From assembly GCF_019880385.1 (NCBI RefSeq), contig NZ_CP082273.1:2356001-2420000 (forward strand): 64,000 nt of DNA. Direction: 5' to 3'. The stretch's first letter is position 1. Each line of letters starts with the position of its first letter. Below the pieces are notes generated by a model. That model did not search any database and had not been told where the DNA came from. It saw only the letters and a list, made by a program, of their open reading frames with translations. This document shows, piece after piece, positions 56,389-64,000 of this stretch. This DNA comes from Nocardioides coralli (lineage in GTDB: Bacteria > Actinomycetota > Actinomycetes > Propionibacteriales > Nocardioidaceae). Position numbers and translations under genes: made by a program.

Positions 56389-57750
56389 CTAGAAGAACAC
56401 CCCGGGGTTGAGGATCCCGTCGGGGTCGAGGGCGTCCTTGACGCGCCGCGTCAGCGCCATCACGTCCTCCCCCACCTGGTCGGGCAGGGCCGACTTCTTG
56501 GTCCGCCCCACCCCGTGCTCGCCAGTGATGGTGCCGTCCAGGGCGATCGCCGCGTGCATGATGTCGTCGAAGGCCTGCAGCGCCCGCAGGTGGGCAGCGT
56601 CGTCGTCGTGGGGCACCACGATCAGCGGGTGGGTATTGCCGTCGCCGGCGTGGGCGATGACGGGGATCAGCAGGTCCTGCTCGGTGGCGATCCGCTCGAC
56701 CTCGGCGAGCAGCTCCGGCAGCCGCGGCACCGGGACCCCGACGTCCTCGAGCATGAGCGCGCCGAGCTGCTCGACCGCCGGGATGACCATGCGGCGCGCC
56801 TGCACGAACTGCTCGCCCTCGTCGGGGTCGTCGGTGACGAAGACCTCGGTCGCGCCGGCATCGCGGCTCGCCTTCTCCATGGTCGCGATCTCCTCGGTGC
56901 GCGAGGTGCCGGGTGCGTCGGACTGGGCCACCAGCAGCGCCCCCGCCTCGACGTCGAGGCCCATCGAGCGGTGCTGCTCCACCGCCCGGATCGAGGGCCG
57001 GTCCATCAGCTCGAGCATGGAGGGCCGCAGCCGGCCGCGGATCGCCACGACCGCCTCCGCGGCGACGGTCGGCGACGCGAAGGTCGCCACGAGCGTCGAG
57101 CGCTGCGGCTGGGCGGGGACGAGGCGCAGGACGGCCCGCGTCACGATGCCGAGGGTGCCCTCGCTCCCGACGAACAGCTTGAGGAGGCTGAGGCCGGCGA
57201 CGTCCTTGATCCGCTTGCCGCCCAGGGTGACGAGGGTCCCGTCGGCGAGCACGACGTCGAGCCCCAGCACGTAGTCGGTCGTGACGCCGTACTTGACGCA
57301 GCAGAGGCCCCCGGCGTTGGTGGCGACGTTGCCACCGATGGAGCAGAACTCGTAGGACGACGGGTCGGGTGGGTACCAGAGCCCGTGCTCGGCGGCCGCC
57401 CGCTTCACGTCGACGTTGAAGGCACCGGGCTCGACCACGGCCACTTGGCAGGTCGGGTCGATCTCGACGGCGGTCATCCGCTCGAGGCTGAGGACGATCC
57501 CGCCGTCCACGGCACTGGATCCGCCGGAGAGGCCGCTGCCGGCTCCGCGCGGCACGACGGCCACCCCGTGGCGGGCGGCCCAGCGGACCGCCTCCCGGAC
57601 CTGGTCCGCACGCTCCGGGCGGACGACGGCCAGCGGGGTGCCCGTGTCGGGGTCCTGGGAGCGGTCGTGCCGGTACTTCTCGACGCGCTCCGCGTCGGTG
57701 ACCACGACGCCGGCGGGCAGCGCCGCGGTCAGCTCCTCCAGCGGCTCCAT
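56389..57750 (-). CDS. FAD-linked oxidase, glycolate oxidase GlcD type
   Basis: A 453-aa 2-hydroxyacid (glycolate/lactate) dehydrogenase subunit. The N-terminal PCMH FAD domain has VVPRGAGSGLSGGSSA, PPDPSSYEFCSIGGNVATNA and LFVGSEGTLGIVT. The C-terminal FAD-oxidase domain has IAHAGDGNTHPLIVV and GEHGVGRTKK. No GlcE/GlcF partner is adjacent. The downstream glyoxylate-type aminotransferase suggests glycolate to glyoxylate to glycine. Confidence 0.88.
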   Translation of the reverse strand: MEPLEELTAALPAGVVVTDAERVEKYRHDRSQDPDTGTPLAVVRPERADQVREAVRWAARHGVAVVPRGAGSGLSGGSSAVDGGIVLSLERMTAVEIDPTCQVAVVEPGAFNVDVKRAAAEHGLWYPPDPSSYEFCSIGGNVATNAGGLCCVKYGVTTDYVLGLDVVLADGTLVTLGGKRIKDVAGLSLLKLFVGSEGTLGIVTRAVLRLVPAQPQRSTLVATFASPTVAAEAVVAIRGRLRPSMLELMDRPSIRAVEQHRSMGLDVEAGALLVAQSDAPGTSRTEEIATMEKASRDAGATEVFVTDDPDEGEQFVQARRMVIPAVEQLGALMLEDVGVPVPRLPELLAEVERIATEQDLLIPVIAHAGDGNTHPLIVVPHDDDAAHLRALQAFDDIMHAAIALDGTITGEHGVGRTKKSALPDQVGEDVMALTRRVKDALDPDGILNPGVFF

Positions 57751-57795
57751 GTCTCCATCGAACCACTCGACACCGGTGTGGTCACCCGAGCCGGC

Positions 57796-59328
57796 TCAGG
57801 CCTGCCGGCGGGCGCGTCGGCGTACGGCGGCGGCGAGACCCAGGGCCCCGGCGACGAGCCCGGCCGGGAGCGCGGCGGCAGCGGCGAGGTCGGCGGCACT
57901 GTGCTGCGGCCCGGTGCCCGACATCGGCTCGATCCCGACCTTGCCGGGCACGTCGACGCTGTAGACGTCGAGCCCGCGGACGAGGTCGATGGAGTAGACG
58001 ATGTTGGTCTTGGCGCCGGTCTGGCGCCCCTTGCCGTTGTAGACCGGGACCCACATGGCGTCCCAGACCTCGGAGCCACCCATATAGGCGTAGCCGAAGG
58101 ACTTGATGTCGCGCGGGTCGCGGACGTCGAGGAACTGGGTGCCGCCACCGTAGTAGCCGATGGCGACGATGCCGCCTGGTCGGTAGTCGAACCAGTGCGC
58201 CGAGCAGAAGGCCCCCTGGGGCAGGTCGAGGTTCATGCCCTGCTCGGCGTGCAGGTCGCCGAGCTCGACCTTGTCGAGCGGGCTGAGCTCCTCGCCGCCC
58301 GGGCGCAGCGAGTTGACCTGCCAGGTCTGGAACGAGCCGGCCTTGTTGCAGTCGGTCTCGATGTAGTCCTCCTCCGTCACCAGCAGCACGTTGCCCTTGT
58401 CGACCGAGGGCCGCCGGCCCTCGCGGAACTCGCTGGCGGACGGGCGGTAGGAGTTGTGGTGGATGAAGTCGTTGTAGCCCTCGGCCTTGGGGTCCTCGCC
58501 CCGCCCGGCCGCGCCGCTCGTGGTCACCAGCCGCGGCTCGCGCGGCTTGGACACGTCGAACACCGACGAGCCGTCGTAACCGGTGTGGACGCCGTAGCCC
58601 GCCTCGTCGAAGTTCCACTTGTGGCCGCCCGTGGGCGACGAGAACGGCTGGATGCCCTCCTTGCCGGGGTCGCTGTCGATCTCGCGCGGCTTGTCGAGGT
58701 TGCGCAGGTCGAAGATCGAGAAGGTGTTCTTCTCCCCCGACGTGTAGGCGTAGCGGCAGTTGGTCTCGGCGATGCAGGCGACGGTGTGCGTGCCGGTCGT
58801 CGACGGCACGCCGGGGTCCTCCTCGGGCCCCAGCAGCTTCGGGTCACTGGGGTCGGTGACATCGACCAGCAGCAGCTGGTTGGCCTCGCCGCTGACGTGC
58901 GCGATGCCGTTGGAGTCGGCGGCCGCGTTGTAGAGGTCGATCCCGATCAGGGCGAAGCGGCGGACGCCCTTCTTGGTACGCCGCTCGCCGCAGTTCATCG
59001 CCTCGTTCTCGAACACGACGTTGGCCAGGACGCCGGTACGGGTCGGTTTGGTGGGGTCGCTGGCGTCCCACACGGTCAGCGCCTCGAGCCCGCTGGTCAC
59101 GAACAGGGGCGCGGTCTCCATGAAGCAGCCCGCGATGCCGACCGTGCCGGGGTGGGTGCTCTGGAGCGCGACGTTGCCGCTCATCAGGGGGTTGTCCCCC
59201 TCGGCGAGCAGCTGGGTCCGCATCTCGCGGTTGCGCTCGTTGTCGCCGTGAGCGTGGGCGGGGACGGTGGTCCCGAGGGTCGTCAGCAGCAGGGTGGCCG
59301 CGGCAGCGAGGGCAGGCAGGGTGCGCAT
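57796..59328 (-). CDS. secreted LVIVD-repeat protein with C-terminal membrane anchor
   Basis: A 510-aa protein with a signal peptide (MRTLPALAAAATLLLTTLG, cleavage near AHAHG). Repeated beta-propeller blades of the LVIVD type follow (LTVWDASDPTKPTRTG, LLLVDVTDPSDPKLLG, FSIFDLRNLDKPREID, SSVFDVSKPREPRLV, TQFLDVRDPRDIKSFG). The C-terminus has a transmembrane helix and an Arg-rich stop (RRRARRQA), so it is probably anchored on the outer face. Several Cys (GCFMET, MNCGER, CIAETNCRY, DCNKAG) may form disulfides. The role is unknown. Confidence 0.85.
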   Translation of the reverse strand: MRTLPALAAAATLLLTTLGTTVPAHAHGDNERNREMRTQLLAEGDNPLMSGNVALQSTHPGTVGIAGCFMETAPLFVTSGLEALTVWDASDPTKPTRTGVLANVVFENEAMNCGERRTKKGVRRFALIGIDLYNAAADSNGIAHVSGEANQLLLVDVTDPSDPKLLGPEEDPGVPSTTGTHTVACIAETNCRYAYTSGEKNTFSIFDLRNLDKPREIDSDPGKEGIQPFSSPTGGHKWNFDEAGYGVHTGYDGSSVFDVSKPREPRLVTTSGAAGRGEDPKAEGYNDFIHHNSYRPSASEFREGRRPSVDKGNVLLVTEEDYIETDCNKAGSFQTWQVNSLRPGGEELSPLDKVELGDLHAEQGMNLDLPQGAFCSAHWFDYRPGGIVAIGYYGGGTQFLDVRDPRDIKSFGYAYMGGSEVWDAMWVPVYNGKGRQTGAKTNIVYSIDLVRGLDVYSVDVPGKVGIEPMSGTGPQHSAADLAAAAALPAGLVAGALGLAAAVRRRARRQA

Positions 59329-59404
59329 GGGCTAACAACGACGCATCACTGGGCGCGTTACGACTGGAGAAGTTGACTGCGGGCTACGCCTCGCGTGCCC
59401 CTTC

Positions 59405-59420
59405 TAGTCACATGTGACTA
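59405..59420. promoter_or_regulatory. perfect 16-bp palindrome, candidate operator
   Basis: TAGTCACATGTGACTA is fully self-complementary, without a spacer. It lies in the 178-base gap between the divergent LVIVD gene (77 bases away) and the histidine-kinase gene (87 bases away). It is a good candidate for a dimeric regulator, possibly the LuxR-type response regulator encoded next door. It is not the TGTGA-N6-TCACA order of a CRP box. Confidence 0.5.
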
Positions 59421-59506
59421 TGCGAACCCGGCACATACGGGTCTGACAGGGCCGAGCAAAGAGAACCACACTCGGGGCCTCGAGAGTTCTTTCCTGGGGG
59501 GAACGA

Positions 59507-60352
59507 ATGGGCTTCTCGTTTGGGGGAATCTGGGTGCCGTGGCCGGACCTCGGCGCCGACGGGGGATGGTCCGAGCTGAGACCGGCGAGGATCGTCATCG
59601 AAGTGGTGCTCCTCTTGGGAGCGCTCTGGCTTGTGCACCGAGCACGCGTTCGAGCGCGAGCCCGAGCAGCCGAAGCCGCGGCCCTGCTCACCCTGGCCAA
59701 CAGCAGTGCGACGCGCGAGTACGAGGCACACTCCGAGCTGCGGCACGACGCTGCGAACTCCGTAGCTGCCATTAACGCCGCTTTGCACGCCCTGGGCGGT
59801 GAATACATGTCCCGCCATCCCCTCTGGGAAGCCCTTCGAGGCGAGCTGCACCACCTGGAGCGCCTCGTGTCAGGCCCGCAGGAGGAGTCCTCCCAGCCGG
59901 TAGCGGTGGACGACCTCGTCCGTGAGGCAGCTCTTCTGTGCTCATTGCAGGGCGCTCCCGTGGCGGTCGAGGCCAGCCGTACGACGGTCGTGAGCCGTCC
60001 GACAGAGGTGCGTCGAGTGGTCCAGAACCTGTTGGCCAACGCTCAGCGGCACGGGGTCGGGCCTATCGAGGTTGCAGTACGCTCCCGCGCATCGGACGTC
60101 GAGATCTCCGTGACGGACAACGGCCCCGAGATCTCTCCGACAGTCGCGGCCCGGATCTTCGATGCCGGTGTGACACGTGACCCGGCGCGAGGCGGCGGGC
60201 TGGGGCTCTACGTGTCTCGACGGCTTGCTCGCGACCTACACGGCGATCTGACGGTTCCCTCAGGCTCCGGCAGGGCGACGTTCGCACTGAGCCTGCCTGG
60301 AGGCGGCGAGCTGGATCACCCGGGCTCTGCCGGGTTGCGGGGGCTGGGATGA
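59507..60352 (+). CDS. sensor histidine kinase without a sensing domain
   Basis: A 281-aa protein. One transmembrane helix (about residues 28-45, ARIVIEVVLLLGALWLVH) is followed by Arg/Ala-rich coil and a DHp-like helix with the likely phosphoacceptor in LRHDAANSVAAI. The HATPase domain has QNLLANAQRHG (N box), VTDNGPEI (G1) and GGGLGLYVSRRLA (G2). No periplasmic loop or PAS/GAF domain is present. The start ATG 59507 has GGGGGA 4 bases upstream. Confidence 0.85.
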   Translation: MGFSFGGIWVPWPDLGADGGWSELRPARIVIEVVLLLGALWLVHRARVRARARAAEAAALLTLANSSATREYEAHSELRHDAANSVAAINAALHALGGEYMSRHPLWEALRGELHHLERLVSGPQEESSQPVAVDDLVREAALLCSLQGAPVAVEASRTTVVSRPTEVRRVVQNLLANAQRHGVGPIEVAVRSRASDVEISVTDNGPEISPTVAARIFDAGVTRDPARGGGLGLYVSRRLARDLHGDLTVPSGSGRATFALSLPGGGELDHPGSAGLRGLG

Positions 60353-61023
60353 CTTCGCCCGCGCGTGTACTCATCATCGACGACCACGAGCTGTTCGCAC
60401 GCGGCCTAGAGCTCGTGCTGCGGGGTGAGGGCATTCAGGTCGACGTGGCGACGATCGACTCGCGGGAGCATGTGATTGCGCTCGCGACGCGGGTGAAGCC
60501 GGACCTGGCCCTCCTCGACCTCGACCTGGGCGAACCACTCGGCGACGGGCTCGACCTCGTCGGCCCGCTGACGGAGCTGGGGTGTGCCGTCATGGTGGTG
60601 AGCGGCACGCGCGAACTGCACCGCGTCGGCGCAGCGCTCGAAGCCGGGGCCATCGACCACGCGAGGAAAACTGAACCGGTCGAGACGTTGGTACAGCGGG
60701 TTCGACTCTTGGCCGAGGGCCACGAACCCCCCGTAGACGTACCTCGCCGGCGCGGCGCCCTGGAGAGTCTTGCCGAGCATCGCCGGCGGCAGCAAGGTGC
60801 GCTCGCGCCGCTTCGCTCTTTGACGCCGCGGGAGCAGATGGTGCTGCTGGCTTTGTCCGACGGGTTGACCGCGACTCAGATCGCAACGCGGGAGTGGGTG
60901 TCGGAGAACACAGTGCGCTCCCAGATCCGAGGCGTCCTCGGCAAGCTGGGAGTGGGTAGCCAGGTCCAGGCTGTCGCGCTCGCTTGGCGCAACGGCTGGC
61001 CTGCGGAGGCTGACCGGACCTGA
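60349..61023 (+). CDS. LuxR-family response regulator
   Basis: A 224-aa NarL/FixJ-type regulator. The receiver domain has VLIIDDHELFARGLEL, phosphorylatable Asp in LALLDLDLGE, VVSGT and Lys in HARKTEPVE. The C-terminal LuxR HTH is LTPREQMVLLALSDGLTATQ followed by WVSENTVRSQIRGVLGKLGV. Its ATG overlaps the kinase TGA by 4 bases, so the two form one two-component system. The target may be the palindrome at 59405. Confidence 0.9.
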   Translation: MTSPARVLIIDDHELFARGLELVLRGEGIQVDVATIDSREHVIALATRVKPDLALLDLDLGEPLGDGLDLVGPLTELGCAVMVVSGTRELHRVGAALEAGAIDHARKTEPVETLVQRVRLLAEGHEPPVDVPRRRGALESLAEHRRRQQGALAPLRSLTPREQMVLLALSDGLTATQIATREWVSENTVRSQIRGVLGKLGVGSQVQAVALAWRNGWPAEADRT

Positions 61024-61082
61024 GGAAACCTGGCGTGCGTTACGTCCCGCCCGGCGTCGCGAGCGGGTGACGGGTGCGCGCC

Positions 61083-61280
61083 TCAGGCGGGCTGGAGGTC
61101 GGACTCGACCTCGAGCACCTCGCCGGCCGCGGCGGCCTCGAGGGCGTCGTTCTGCTGGGTCAACCGGAGGGTGAGTGCCTCCAGATCGGACACGCGGGCA
61201 CGAAGTCGGGCGTTCTCCGCCTCGAGTCGAGCCGTCGTCCGGGGGTCGCTGTGCATGTAGCCGATCAGCGCCTTGGCCAT
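61083..61280 (-). CDS. small conserved coiled-coil protein
   Basis: A 65-aa protein: MAKALIGYMHSDPRTT then a leucine-heptad coiled coil (LEAENARLRARVSDLEALTL). Similar short MAKAL(L/I)G proteins are common in actinobacteria without assigned function. An AAGG site precedes ATG 61280. It lies 99 bases downstream of mutM. Confidence 0.7.
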   Translation of the reverse strand: MAKALIGYMHSDPRTTARLEAENARLRARVSDLEALTLRLTQQNDALEAAAAGEVLEVESDLQPA

Positions 61281-61379
61281 GGATGAGCCTTCCGAACAGG
61301 GTGGGAGTCCGGGTTTGGACTGTCTTCAAGCGTCCCACCTCGAACGTGAACGGTCAATCCGCTGCCGGCGAATTCGTGG

Positions 61380-62291
61380 TCACGCCCGTGGTCGCCGGGG
61401 AGCTGGCTGGCAGCGCGGGCAGAAGAACGACGAGCGGTTGGTGAAGGCGACCCTGCGGATCGGCGTGCCGCAGCGGTCGCACGGCTCGTCCTCGCGCCCG
61501 TAGGCGTGCAGCGAGCGGTCGAAGTAGCCGGACTCCCCGTTGACGTTGACGTAGAGCGCATCGAAGGACGTGCCGCCCTGTCCGAGGGCAGCGGACATCA
61601 CCTGCCGTGACTCCGCCAGCAGCGAGCGCACCTGTGCCACGGTCAGCCGCGCTCCCGGCCGCTCACCGTGGATCCGCGCGGCCCACAGGGCCTCGTCGGC
61701 GTAGATGTTCCCCACTCCGGAGACCAGGCTCTGGTCGAGCAGCAGCCGCTTCACTCCCGCGCTCCGGCGGCGGACCGCCGCGACGAACACCTCGTCGTCG
61801 AAGTCGGGGTCGAGCGGGTCCCGGGCGATGTGGGCGATCTCGGGTGGGAGGACGGCTCCCCCCGGCGAGAAAAGCAGGCCCCCGAACATGCGCTGGTCGA
61901 CGAAGCGCATCTCGAGGACCCGGTCGGAGGGTACGAGCGCCGGGTCTGCGTCGGCCTCGACGACCAGCGAGAACCGCACCCTCAGGTGCCGCTCGTCCGG
62001 TGCGCCGGGGCGCTGCAGCAACATCTGCCCGCTCATGCCGAGGTGCCCCAGCAGGGCATCAGCCGTGGGTGCCTCCCCGTCGACGGGTCCCAGCGAGAGC
62101 CAGAAGTACTTGCCCCGGCGGTGGACCCCGGTGATGAGGCGCCCCGCGAGGGCGGCGGCGAAGCCGTCGGGTCCACGGGGGTCGCGGCGCACCGGCCGAG
62201 GGTGGAAGACCTCGACGGCGGCGATGGTGGCGCCGACGACGTGGCGGGCGAGTCCGGCGCGGACGACCTCGACCTCGGGGAGCTCGGGCAC
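61380..62291 (-). CDS. mutM: formamidopyrimidine-DNA glycosylase MutM/Fpg
   Basis: Removes 8-oxoguanine and formamidopyrimidines. The 303-aa protein begins with start then [13 protein letters not shown] (catalytic Pro and Glu), has the H2TH region [16 protein letters not shown] and a C-terminal zinc finger [10 protein letters not shown]...FFCPRC. The start is GTG 62291, 4 bases after the rnc stop. Confidence 0.95.
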   Translation of the reverse strand: MPELPEVEVVRAGLARHVVGATIAAVEVFHPRPVRRDPRGPDGFAAALAGRLITGVHRRGKYFWLSLGPVDGEAPTADALLGHLGMSGQMLLQRPGAPDERHLRVRFSLVVEADADPALVPSDRVLEMRFVDQRMFGGLLFSPGGAVLPPEIAHIARDPLDPDFDDEVFVAAVRRRSAGVKRLLLDQSLVSGVGNIYADEALWAARIHGERPGARLTVAQVRSLLAESRQVMSAALGQGGTSFDALYVNVNGESGYFDRSLHAYGREDEPCDRCGTPIRRVAFTNRSSFFCPRCQPAPRRPRA

Positions 62292-62295
62292 GCGG

Positions 62296-63069
62296 TCAGT
62301 CGAGGCTGGTGACGGCGCCGCCGGAGGTCAGCCCCGGCAGGCCGAGCCGCTCCACGATGTCGCTGTACGCCGTCTCGGCGGCCGCCTGCTCCGCCTCCTT
62401 CTTCGAGCGACCCACGCCGTTGCCGTAGAGCGCGTCGCCCACCCGGACCTGGGCGGTGAAGGTCTTCATGTGATCGGGGCCGTCGTCCTCGATGAGGTAC
62501 TCGGGGACGCCGAGCCCGTGCTCGGCGGACAGCTCCTGCAGGGAGGTCTTCCAGTCCAGGCCGGCACCCATCGCGGAGGCGGCCTCGATCAGCGGGTCGA
62601 AGAGCCGGTGGACGACCTCGGCGGAGACCTCGAAGCCGCCGGAGAGATGGACGGCTCCCAGCACGGCCTCGACGGTGTCGGAGAGGATCGAGGCCTTATT
62701 GCGTCCACCCGTGGTCTGCTCGCCCCGTCCGAGCTTGATGTGGGTCCCGAGCCCGAGGTCGCGCGCCACACCGGCGAGCGCGCGGGCGTTGACCACGGCC
62801 GCCCGGAGCTTGGCCAACCGACCCTCGGAGAGATCGGGATGGGTCCGGTAGAGCGTCTCGGTCACCACCACGCCGAGCACGGCGTCGCCCAGGAACTCCA
62901 GCCGCTCGTTGGTCGGCAGCCCACCGTTCTCGTAGGCGAAGGACCGGTGGGTGAGGGCGCGCTCCAGCAGCTCGGGGTCCAGCTGCGGATCCCCGAGCGC
63001 TGCGCGCAGCTCGGCGTAGTTGCTCAAGCCGTGCGTGGAACCGTCAGAGGACCTGTCGACGATCGGCAC
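62296..63069 (-). CDS. rnc: ribonuclease III
   Basis: Double-strand RNA nuclease for rRNA and mRNA processing. It has the RNase III signature [16 protein letters not shown], the second acidic site [16 protein letters not shown], and a C-terminal dsRBD ([20 protein letters not shown] ... [18 protein letters not shown]). The start is uncertain: GTG 63069 (overlapping rpmF by 26 bases, 257 aa), TTG 63027, or the frame opening at 63123. None has a strong ribosome binding site. Confidence 0.92.
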   Translation of the reverse strand: MPIVDRSSDGSTHGLSNYAELRAALGDPQLDPELLERALTHRSFAYENGGLPTNERLEFLGDAVLGVVVTETLYRTHPDLSEGRLAKLRAAVVNARALAGVARDLGLGTHIKLGRGEQTTGGRNKASILSDTVEAVLGAVHLSGGFEVSAEVVHRLFDPLIEAASAMGAGLDWKTSLQELSAEHGLGVPEYLIEDDGPDHMKTFTAQVRVGDALYGNGVGRSKKEAEQAAAETAYSDIVERLGLPGLTSGGAVTSLD

Positions 63070-63229
63070 GGCCGCCGTACTGGCCGCACTCGCCGCACGC
63101 GCGGTGGGGCAGGTGCTTGGCACCGCAGGCCGCGTTGGCGCACGTCACCAGGGTCGGCGCGACGGCCTTCCACTGCGAGCGACGGTGGCGCGTGTTGCTG
63201 CGCGACATCTTCCGCTTCGGAACAGCCAC
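63044..63229 (-). CDS. rpmF: 50S ribosomal protein L32
   Basis: A 61-aa bL32 with [19 protein letters not shown] and a zinc ribbon ([20 protein letters not shown]) with four cysteines, the Zn-dependent form. The start is GTG 63229, with a GAGAGAAG purine tract upstream. It follows yceD by 67 bases, the usual yceD-rpmF pairing. Confidence 0.93.
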   Translation of the reverse strand: MAVPKRKMSRSNTRHRRSQWKAVAPTLVTCANAACGAKHLPHRACGECGQYGGRADRRQVL

Positions 63230-63296
63230 TTCTCTCTCCTCATGCTCAGAGCCGGTGTTCCGGCCTGCGTTCGTCCCCGTCCGGGTGTCCGGCGGG

Positions 63297-63830
63297 TCAG
63301 TCTCCGTCGTGCTCAGCATCGTGCTGCAGGGCCGCCAGACCCGCCCATCGTGGGTCGATGGGCGCCTCGTGCGCGTGGCCGGGGTCATCGGCCAGGCGTA
63401 CGCCGCACTCGGCGCACAGCCCGGGACAGTCGTCCACGCACAGCGGCTGGAACGGCAGTGCGAGCACCACCGCATCCCGCAGCAGGGGTTCGAGGTCGAG
63501 CAGGTCTCCCTCGAGCCGGCTGACGTCGTCGCCCTCCTCGCCCTCGGCCACGTCGGCGTCCTGGTCGTAGACGAACAGCTCCTGGAACGTCACGTCGACG
63601 TCGTCGTCGATCGGCTCCAGGCACCGTGCGCACTCACCGGCGAGGCCGGCGTGCGCCGAGCCGGTGACCAGCACACCCTCCATGACCGCCTCGAGCCGCA
63701 GGTCGAGGTCGACCGGTGAGCCCTCGGGGACGTGCAGGACGTCGATGCCCAGCTCTGCCGGCGCCGGGGCCGCGAGCGTCACCTGCCGCTGGGACCCCGG
63801 GCGGCGGCCGAGCTCGCGGGTGTCGAGCAC
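63297..63830 (-). CDS. YceD/DUF177 family protein
   Basis: A 177-aa protein with the family core [21 protein letters not shown] and the C-terminal CxxCxxxC-like set ([16 protein letters not shown]), then [10 protein letters not shown]. YceD-type proteins have been linked to 23S rRNA accumulation and sit before rpmF. The start is GTG 63830. Confidence 0.92.
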   Translation of the reverse strand: MLDTRELGRRPGSQRQVTLAAPAPAELGIDVLHVPEGSPVDLDLRLEAVMEGVLVTGSAHAGLAGECARCLEPIDDDVDVTFQELFVYDQDADVAEGEEGDDVSRLEGDLLDLEPLLRDAVVLALPFQPLCVDDCPGLCAECGVRLADDPGHAHEAPIDPRWAGLAALQHDAEHDGD

Positions 63831-63898
63831 GAGCGGCGCTCTCGGGTCCAGGCGGTTCAGAAGATCACTCCCGGTTCCGGGCAGACAGAACTCGGAGA

Positions 63899-63928
63899 AT
63901 CGTAACGGTGGGGGCGCGGCACCGGCAA
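63899..63928 (-). promoter_or_regulatory. candidate promoter of yceD-rpmF-rnc-mutM
   Basis: On the minus strand TTGCCG (63928-63923) and TACGAT (63904-63899) are 18 bases apart, a fair sigma-A match. It lies 68 bases before the yceD GTG and just downstream of the stop of the preceding gene. Between that stop and the -35 is a GC-rich run ending CTTTT (minus), which may be a weak terminator. Confidence 0.45.
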
Positions 63929-63945
63929 AAGCCCGCCGCGCCGGG

Positions 63946-64000
63946 TCAGGACTCCCCGTCGCGGTGTCCGCCCAGGCGGGCCACGAGGAGGTCGTGGACG
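63946..64000 (-). CDS. 3' end of a CDS cut by the window edge, unrecognised
   Basis: An open minus-strand frame enters from the right edge and stops at TGA (63948-63946). The last residues read VHDLLVARLGGHRDGES. The position before yceD is often taken by coaD or a DivIVA-like gene in actinobacteria, but the visible tail cannot decide. Confidence 0.45.
   Translation of the reverse strand, partial: VHDLLVARLGGHRDGES

Noticed and set aside
59405..59420. CRP/FNR-type binding site
   Set aside because: CRP sites are TGTGA-N6-TCACA. This palindrome has TCACA and TGTGA in the reverse order with no spacer.

Overview
The window is chromosomal DNA of a high-GC actinobacterium. Gene order, GTG/TTG starts, 4-base ATGA/GTGA stop-start overlaps and actinobacterial families (DUF2469, YraN-ComM-DprA, TadE/TadG, AmtB-GlnB-GlnD) all fit this. 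Several traits point to a Nocardioides-like member of the Propionibacteriales: an S2 protein with a long acidic tail and a sunset-like C-terminal domain, and a TrmD-GNAT fusion. The genus is an inference; no rRNA or tRNA gene is visible. I see no CRISPR array, insertion sequence or prophage.

Layout. 0-6.1 kb, minus strand: rpsB-tsf-pyrH-frr-cdsA-small membrane protein-rlmN. 6.5-7.1 kb: a secreted M23-fold protein on plus. 7.1-15.8 kb: yraN-comM-dprA-xerC (minus) and rplS-lepB-rnhB-DUF2469 (minus), separated by three plus-strand TadE/TadG-like genes. 16-25.6 kb: rpsP-KH-rimM ... trmD, with a complete peptide ABC transporter and a kelch lipoprotein lying between rimM and trmD. 25.7-28.1 kb: amidohydrolase and ScyD/ScyE-like protein. 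28.1-35.6 kb: ffh with a NYN-domain gene, amtB-glnB-glnD, and ftsY. 35.7-36.1 kb: a thioesterase. 36.2-49.6 kb: an accessory island for sulfur and surface glycans. 49.6-54.5 kb: guaD and smc. 54.7-57.8 kb: a glyoxylate-type aminotransferase and a GlcD-type oxidase. 57.8-61.0 kb: a secreted LVIVD-repeat protein and a two-component pair. 61.1-64 kb: mutM-rnc-rpmF-yceD.

The standout is the island at 36.2-49.6 kb, between the normally close partners ftsY and smc. It opens with one reading frame that joins an APS reductase (CysH; all five Fe-S and catalytic cysteines present) to a UDP-sulfoquinovose synthase (SqdB; Rossmann motif, Thr and YxxxK present). The first enzyme makes sulfite and the second consumes it. 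A PAPS-type sulfotransferase overlaps its stop codon. Next come two copies of a GT2-GT4 glycosyltransferase pair on minus, separated by three tandem plus-strand sulfotransferase-like paralogs, and then a TylF-type methyltransferase and a sugar-nucleotide epimerase. I infer a pathway for a sulfonated and sulfated surface glycan or glycolipid, possibly with direct sulfite transfer.

Other points of interest are long stem-loops inside operons (tsf/pyrH, KH/rimM, oppA/oppB), two perfect palindromes in divergent promoter regions, an orphan Tad pseudopilin trio, and a LytM-fold protein that has apparently lost its catalytic histidines.
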